In this document: in pieces, positions 30,730-35,085 of the stretch
Layout: each line of letters starts with the position of its first letter
Position numbering within the stretch: position 1 is the first letter of the stretch
Source: Variovorax sp. WDL1
GTDB taxonomy: Bacteria > Pseudomonadota > Gammaproteobacteria > Burkholderiales > Burkholderiaceae_C
Direction of reading: 5' to 3'
Assembly (NCBI RefSeq): GCF_001541225.1
Contig: NZ_LMTS01000249.1
Coordinates: 1 to 35,085 of the forward strand
Length of the DNA: 35,085 bases
Position numbers and translations under genes: made by a program
Notes under the pieces: model-generated
Seen by the model: the letters and a program-made list of their open reading frames with translations, nothing else
Database searches by the model: none
Told to the model about the DNA's origin: nothing

Positions 30730-32284
30730 CCATCTGCGGCGAGTCGATCCAGTGCTTCTTGAAGCCCAGGCGCGCCGGCGAGACGTACTGCTCGCGGTAG
30801 ATCTCGAAGGGCATGGTGTCGGCGGCCTCGATCTGCTTCTGCGCCTCGATGGAGTCCTGCGTCTCGCGCTCGAAGCGCGCCTGCTGCTCGGCGCTGAAAG
30901 GCAGCGCCAGCAGCGCGGCGCGCGTTTCTTCGGATCGGGTGCGCACGAAATCGATGAATGAATTGCCGTGCGAACGCGCCATCGCCTCGAGCACGCGCGC
31001 CGAAGGCAGCAGGGCCGGGTCGGCCAGCGCCCGCTCGGCCGCGCGCACCGCCTCGGCATGGTGGCTGCCGCCATGGACAGCGTCCAGCGCGGCGGCGATC
31101 GGGCCGCAGGCCTCCAGCAGCTCGGCACCCCATTCGGTCAGCCCCACATCGCGCCCCCCGCGCAGCAGCTTCAGCCCGGGCTCGCGTCCGCGCGCGGCCG
31201 TGAGGTGCTGGTTGTGGGCCAGCTCGGCGATCTCCTCGCGGGTGTCGGGCGGGCTGTCGGCCAGCAGGCAGTGCAGCAGGAAGACATCCAGGAAGCGCAT
31301 GGTGGCGGCGTTGATGCCGAGGGTCTCGAAGGGATCGAGGTCCATCAGCCGCACCTCGACGTACTCGACGCCGCGCTCGCGCAGCGCATGCAGCGGCCGC
31401 TCGCCGGGAAAGATCACGCGCTTGGGCCGGATCGTGCCGTAGAACTCGTTCTCGATCTGCAGCAGGCTGGTGGCGAGCTGGTTGTACTCGCCGCCCAGGT
31501 TCTGGATGCCGATCGCCTCGTAGGCCGGCCAGGGCCGTGTCAGCGCGTCCTGCAGCGAGGCGGCATAGCCGTCGAGGCTGTTGTAGCTCACGGCCAGCGA
31601 AGCCTGGGCCTCGCTCTGGTAGCCGAGTCGCCCCATGCGCAGCGAGGTGCCGTGCGGCATGTGCATGGCGCCCTCGCCGAGCGGCTTCAGTTCGTGCGCG
31701 CGCCCGGCCACGAAGCTCGAGCACAGGGCCGGCGAGGCACCGAACAGGTACAGCAGCAGGAAGGCATGGCGGCGGAAGTTGCGGATCAGCGCGAAGTACT
31801 CCGCGCTCGAGACTTCCGGCATCGACCAGTTGTAGTGGATGCCCGAGATGGTCTGCATGCGCCGCCCGTATCGGTGGCTCAGGCCCATGCGATAGACGCT
31901 CTTGGCGCGGCCCACGTTCGAGGAGCCGTAGCGCCCGATCGGAATGGTCTCGTCGGGCGGCAGGCCGCAGGGCATGCTCGACACCCACAGCCGTTCGTCG
32001 CCGGCCTCGGCCAGCGCGCGATAAGTGAACTGGTGGACTTCAGCGAGCTCGGCCAGGCAGGCTTCGACATCGGCATGCACGCCGGTGATGAGCTCCAGCT
32101 GCGACTCGCTGAAGTCGGTGGTGATATGGGGGTGGGTCAGGGCCGATCCGAGGGCGGCGGGATGCGGCGTCGCCGCCAGCTTGCCGTCGGGCTGCGCGCG
32201 CAGGCTCTCCTTCTCGATCCCTCGGCGGACTCCCTTCAGGCGCGCGGGTGCGAGCGCTCCCAGGCGCTCCTGTAGTTTGCTCAT
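30707..32284 (-). CDS. gshA: glutamate-cysteine ligase
   Basis: A 525-residue ATP-dependent ligase for the first step of glutathione synthesis (gamma-glutamylcysteine), of the gamma-proteobacterial type. Characteristic stretches are RRGIEKESLRAQPDG, TTDFSESQLELITG, SSMPCGLPPDETIPIGRYGSSN and QTISGIHYNWSMP, followed by EVRLMDLDPFETLGI. The length agrees with E. coli GshA (about 518). ATG 32284 is the family start; the frame is open far upstream without similarity. Glutathione synthetase is not nearby. The 115 bp upstream contain an AT-rich stretch that may be the promoter. Confidence 0.97.
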   Translation of the reverse strand: MSKLQERLGALAPARLKGVRRGIEKESLRAQPDGKLAATPHPAALGSALTHPHITTDFSESQLELITGVHADVEACLAELAEVHQFTYRALAEAGDERLWVSSMPCGLPPDETIPIGRYGSSNVGRAKSVYRMGLSHRYGRRMQTISGIHYNWSMPEVSSAEYFALIRNFRRHAFLLLYLFGASPALCSSFVAGRAHELKPLGEGAMHMPHGTSLRMGRLGYQSEAQASLAVSYNSLDGYAASLQDALTRPWPAYEAIGIQNLGGEYNQLATSLLQIENEFYGTIRPKRVIFPGERPLHALRERGVEYVEVRLMDLDPFETLGINAATMRFLDVFLLHCLLADSPPDTREEIAELAHNQHLTAARGREPGLKLLRGGRDVGLTEWGAELLEACGPIAAALDAVHGGSHHAEAVRAAERALADPALLPSARVLEAMARSHGNSFIDFVRTRSEETRAALLALPFSAEQQARFERETQDSIEAQKQIEAADTMPFEIYREQYVSPARLGFKKHWIDSPQMVTQPAAL

Positions 32285-32399
32285 GTCGTTGTGCCCGGTG
32301 AATCTTTGTGGGGCGGAAGGTAGCACGGCCACGGACAGCCTGCTGACACCCGTATTTACAGCGCCGCCGGCGTTTCTGCTATAGCGCCAAACCCCGACG

Positions 32400-33068
32400 T
32401 CAGGGCGTGCCCAGGACCCGCAGCAAGAAGCGGTTGAGGTCGGCGATCTCCTCCATGCACACCGAGTGCTCCATCGGGTATTCGTGCCATTCGACCGCAT
32501 GCCCCAGCGCCGCCAGCGCATCGCGCGATGCCCGGGCGCGCTCGATCTGCACCACGCCGTCGCGCGTGCCGTGGCCGAGGAAGATCGGGACGTCATGGTT
32601 GGCGGCATGGCGCTCCGTGGCGGTGGTCGCGGCCAGCGGCAGGTAGCCCGAGAGCCCGACAATGCCGGCCAGCCGCTCGGCATGGCGCAGCCCGGTCAGC
32701 AGCGCCATCGCGCAGCCCTGGGAGAAGCCGGCGACCACGATGCGCCGGGCCGGGATGCCGCGCTGCTTCTCGTTGGCGATCAGCGCCTCGATCGCGGCCT
32801 GCGAGCGGCGCAGGCCGGCCTCGTCCTCGCGCTTGACCAGGTCGGGTGCGGCGATGTCGTACCAGGCCGGCATGCGGTAGCCGCCGTTGATGGTGACCGG
32901 AATCACTGGCGCGTTGGGGAAAACGAAGCGTACCGCGCCGACCGCCGACAGGTCGAGTTCGCCGGCGATGGGCACGAAGTCGTTGCCATCGGCGCCCAGG
33001 CCATGCATCAGGAGCACGGTGGCCGTGGGGTTGGGACCGGTTTCGATTTCGATGGGAGCGAGGGACAT
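32400..33068 (-). CDS. carboxylesterase/phospholipase-family alpha/beta hydrolase
   Basis: A 222-residue cytoplasmic serine esterase. The oxyanion region is LLMHGLGADGNDF; nucleophile S116 lies in GFSQG, the acid is D170 (GTRDGVV) and the base H201 (PMEHSVC), a complete triad at family spacing. Relatives act on short-chain esters and acyl-protein thioesters; the natural substrate is unknown. It lies upstream of gshA on the same strand (115 bp apart), and is divergent from the MFS gene. Confidence 0.94.
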   Translation of the reverse strand: MSLAPIEIETGPNPTATVLLMHGLGADGNDFVPIAGELDLSAVGAVRFVFPNAPVIPVTINGGYRMPAWYDIAAPDLVKREDEAGLRRSQAAIEALIANEKQRGIPARRIVVAGFSQGCAMALLTGLRHAERLAGIVGLSGYLPLAATTATERHAANHDVPIFLGHGTRDGVVQIERARASRDALAALGHAVEWHEYPMEHSVCMEEIADLNRFLLRVLGTP

Positions 33069-33223
33069 GGCTGGGAGAAGTTGGCTGGATCACGGGAGTG
33101 TGCCGCATCGGGCCTCAGGCGGTCTCGCGGTTATAAACCACGCTGTTCCATGTCTTTCACGAACACGGGCAGATGCCTGGCGTTCCGGCGCGACGACGCC
33201 ATCACCACAACAAGAGGAGCCTG

Positions 33224-34678
33224 ATGACCCCGCAACACTCGCCCATGAGCCGCCCGGCCGCTCCGAAGGCGAATAGCACCGCAGCCGAAGGCGTAGGTAC
33301 TCCGGTCAGCCGCCCCGCCGCTCCGAAGGCGAATAGCACCGCAGGCGAAGGCGAACGTACACGACTGAGCCGGCGCAAGACCATCGTCGCCACCACCATC
33401 GGCAACGGGCTCGAGTTCTTCGACTTCACCATCTATGGCTTCCTGGCCCTGGTGATCGGCAAGCTCTTCTTCCCCACTTTCGACAGCTACGGCCAGCTGC
33501 TGCTGACGGTGGGCAGCTTCGGCGTCGGCTTCATCATGCGGCCGCTGGGCGGCATCGTGATCGGCGCCTACGCGGACCGCGCGGGGCGCAAGAAGGCCAT
33601 GACGCTCACCATCTTCCTGATGGCGCTGGGCTGCGCCATGATTGCCTTCGCCCCCACCTACGCGCAGATCGGCGTCGCGGCGCCGATCCTGATCGTGCTG
33701 GCGCGGCTGATCCAGGGCTTCTCCGCAGGCGGCGAGGTCGGCGCCTCCACCACCCTGCTCGTCGAGCATGCGACGCCGGCCAACCGCGGCTACATGGCGA
33801 GCTGGCAGTTCGCCAGCCAGGGCCTGGGCATTTTGCTAGGCGCGGCGGTGGCCGGTGGCCTGACCGCGGCGCTCGGGCCGCAGGGCATGGAAGCCTGGGG
33901 CTGGCGCGTGCCCTTCATCATCGGGATGCTGATCGCGCCGGTCGGCATGTACATCCGCCGTCATCTCGATGAGTCGCTGGAGACCGCGGGAACGCCGGCC
34001 GCCACCGGGCAGCGCAGCAGCATCGCCGAGGTCTGCAGCGAACACGGCCGCACGGTGCTGGCCGCCATCCTCAGCGTGCTCGGAGGCACTGCCGCGGCCT
34101 ATGTGGTGACTTTCTACATGCCGACCTATGCGGTGCGCGAACTGGGCCTGCCGGCCACGGTGGCGCTGTTCGCCGCGGCGCTCATGGGCCTCCTGTCCTT
34201 CGTGCTGTCGCCGCTGGTCGGCGCGGTTTCCGACCGAGTCGGGCGCAAGCCGCTGATCGTGTGGGGCCGCGTCGCGATGGCGCTGCTGATCTACCCCGCC
34301 TTCTGGTGGCTCAACGCCTCGCCCACGCCCGCCGTGCTGTTCATCGTGGTGGGCCTGCTGAGCATCGCGCTGGTGGTGCAGACCGCGCCCGCCATCACGA
34401 TGCTGCCCGAGATGTTCCCCAAGCATGTGCGCGCCAGCGGGATGTCGCTCGTCTACAGCGTGGGCGTGGCGCTGTTCGGGGGCTTCTCGCCCTTGGTCAG
34501 CGCATGGCTGGTGGGCGCCAGCGGCAACAAGCTGGCACCGGCCTGGTACCTTCTGGGCATGACGCTGGTGTCGCTGCTGGGCCTTCTGTGGCTCAAGGAC
34601 TTCACCGGCCGCGACATCGACGACGCAGCGGCCCACCGGCCCGATGCCGAACCTTCTTCAAGGCCTGCCCGCGCATAG
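33224..34678 (+). CDS. MFS transporter, metabolite:H+ symporter (MHS) type
   Basis: A 484-residue inner-membrane transporter with about 12 helices. The first helix region ATTIGNGLEFFDFTIYG and loop GAYADRAGRKKAM (motif A) with RLIQGFSAGGEVGAS are typical of citrate/dicarboxylate-type MHS symporters; the substrate is not certain. ATG 33224 follows GAGGAG. The first 48 or so residues are unusual: two copies of a 20-residue unit SRPAAPKANSTAxEGxxTxx derived from a DNA repeat, before the conserved domain starts at RRKTIVATTIGNG. Transcribed alone; it converges with the last gene (20 bp). Confidence 0.94.
   Translation: MTPQHSPMSRPAAPKANSTAAEGVGTPVSRPAAPKANSTAGEGERTRLSRRKTIVATTIGNGLEFFDFTIYGFLALVIGKLFFPTFDSYGQLLLTVGSFGVGFIMRPLGGIVIGAYADRAGRKKAMTLTIFLMALGCAMIAFAPTYAQIGVAAPILIVLARLIQGFSAGGEVGASTTLLVEHATPANRGYMASWQFASQGLGILLGAAVAGGLTAALGPQGMEAWGWRVPFIIGMLIAPVGMYIRRHLDESLETAGTPAATGQRSSIAEVCSEHGRTVLAAILSVLGGTAAAYVVTFYMPTYAVRELGLPATVALFAAALMGLLSFVLSPLVGAVSDRVGRKPLIVWGRVAMALLIYPAFWWLNASPTPAVLFIVVGLLSIALVVQTAPAITMLPEMFPKHVRASGMSLVYSVGVALFGGFSPLVSAWLVGASGNKLAPAWYLLGMTLVSLLGLLWLKDFTGRDIDDAAAHRPDAEPSSRPARA
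33248..33367 (+). repeat. 60-bp tandem duplication of a dispersed repeat, coding
   Basis: Two copies (33248-33307 and 33308-33367) with an exact period of 60 bp. They share CCGCTCCGAAGGCGAATAGC and most other bases. Sixty bases keep the frame, giving two 20-residue units at the MFS N-terminus. Partial relatives occur at 24608-24631 and 22995-23010. Confidence 0.85.
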
Positions 34679-34698
34679 CACCGGCGCCACGCAGATGC

Positions 34699-35085
34699 TC
34701 AGGGCCGCGACGCGAGTTCGCGGCACTTGCGCAGGTTGGCGTCGAAGCGCGAAGCCAGCGCGGGCTCGCAGGCATCGGCGGTGGTCATGATGCGGCACAT
34801 GCCGACCACCAGGAAATCCGACACTGCCTCGGTGCACATCGGGTAGCGGCTCAAGGCCGGATTGCCCTGCGACTTGAAGCCCCAGTTGCTGGAGAACTCC
34901 AGCATGCGGCCCATCGCCTCCTCGAAGTAGTCCCGGTCCCGCTCCGCGATGGCCGCCTCCATCGCCGGCAGCTCGCTGCCGAGAAAGTTCACGGCGGCGG
35001 CCGGGAAGTGATCGGCGGACAGCGGCGGGTTCTGGGCGCCGGCCGTGGCGGCGGCGAGCCACAGGGCGGCGAGAAGGCAATGGCG
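34699..35085 (-). CDS. secreted protein of unknown function, 5' end beyond window
   Basis: The frame is open to the window edge; 128 codons are visible and the start codon is missing. The first visible residues (HCLLAALWLAAATAGAQNPP) are the hydrophobic part and cleavage region of a signal peptide, so only a few N-terminal residues are lost. The mature protein has about 110 residues, is mostly helical and has two Cys pairs (MCTEA and MCRIM; ACEPA and KCREL) that may form disulphides in the periplasm. I do not recognise the family. Confidence 0.75.
   Translation of the reverse strand, partial: RHCLLAALWLAAATAGAQNPPLSADHFPAAAVNFLGSELPAMEAAIAERDRDYFEEAMGRMLEFSSNWGFKSQGNPALSRYPMCTEAVSDFLVVGMCRIMTTADACEPALASRFDANLRKCRELASRP

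Overview
The window is high-GC, densely packed chromosomal DNA from a betaproteobacterium, most likely Comamonadaceae and probably Variovorax or a close relative. This rests on gene content and style (Bug-type solute-binding protein, GlnRS with the beta-type N-terminal insert, LytTR regulators, GC-rich dispersed repeats), not on a database search. No rRNA, tRNA or CRISPR array was recognised.

Layout. 1-4623: minus-strand RND efflux unit (adaptor, then an MdtB-like pump whose porter domain carries a repeat-derived insert). 4848-7645: four coupled plus-strand genes, two small membrane proteins and then a LytS/AlgZ-type kinase and LytTR/AlgR-type regulator, ending at a bidirectional terminator shared with a Pro/Tyr-repeat secreted protein. 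8209-10953: glnS facing an aspartoacylase/AstE-family hydrolase. 11082-14041: type I methyltransferase and specificity genes (hsdM, hsdS) with no hsdR in the window. 14127-16097: fatty-acid-hydroxylase-type membrane enzyme and a LysR regulator. 16220-21875: a six-gene catabolic operon divergent from the LysR gene (SnoaL-like, maleylacetate reductase-like, TauD/TfdA-like, FMN 2-hydroxy-acid oxidase, Bug protein, FAH-family hydrolase), with a strong palindrome at the divergent promoter. 21941-24532: quinone-oxidoreductase-like MDR, ABM monooxygenase, a Fic remnant and a YlqF/RbgA GTPase. 24631-26857: a membrane LytTR regulator divergent from an acyltransferase-3 gene; the region between them holds TTCGTCCC repeats, one inside a perfect AlgR-type box. 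26760-29081: a class IV aminotransferase gene split by a 1392-bp IS110-family (IS1111-group) element. 29163-35085: single-domain response regulator, ornithine cyclodeaminase, gshA, carboxylesterase, MHS-type MFS transporter, and a secreted protein cut by the window edge.

The most exciting item is the insertion sequence. Its ends can be set to the base, because removing 27433-28824 restores one 309-codon aminotransferase frame. Its ~270-base non-coding end downstream of the transposase carries two 9-base segments that match the two flanks of the insertion site, each match stopping exactly at the junction. One has the sequence of the left flank and the other is complementary to the right flank, as expected for the guides of a bridge RNA/seekRNA. 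The apparent guide RNA and the target it used are therefore preserved together. Other points of interest are the LysR-linked catabolic operon of unknown substrate, the LytTR/acyltransferase module, the hsdMS pair without hsdR, and two GC-rich repeat families that have become in-frame protein sequence (in the RND pump and at the MFS N-terminus).
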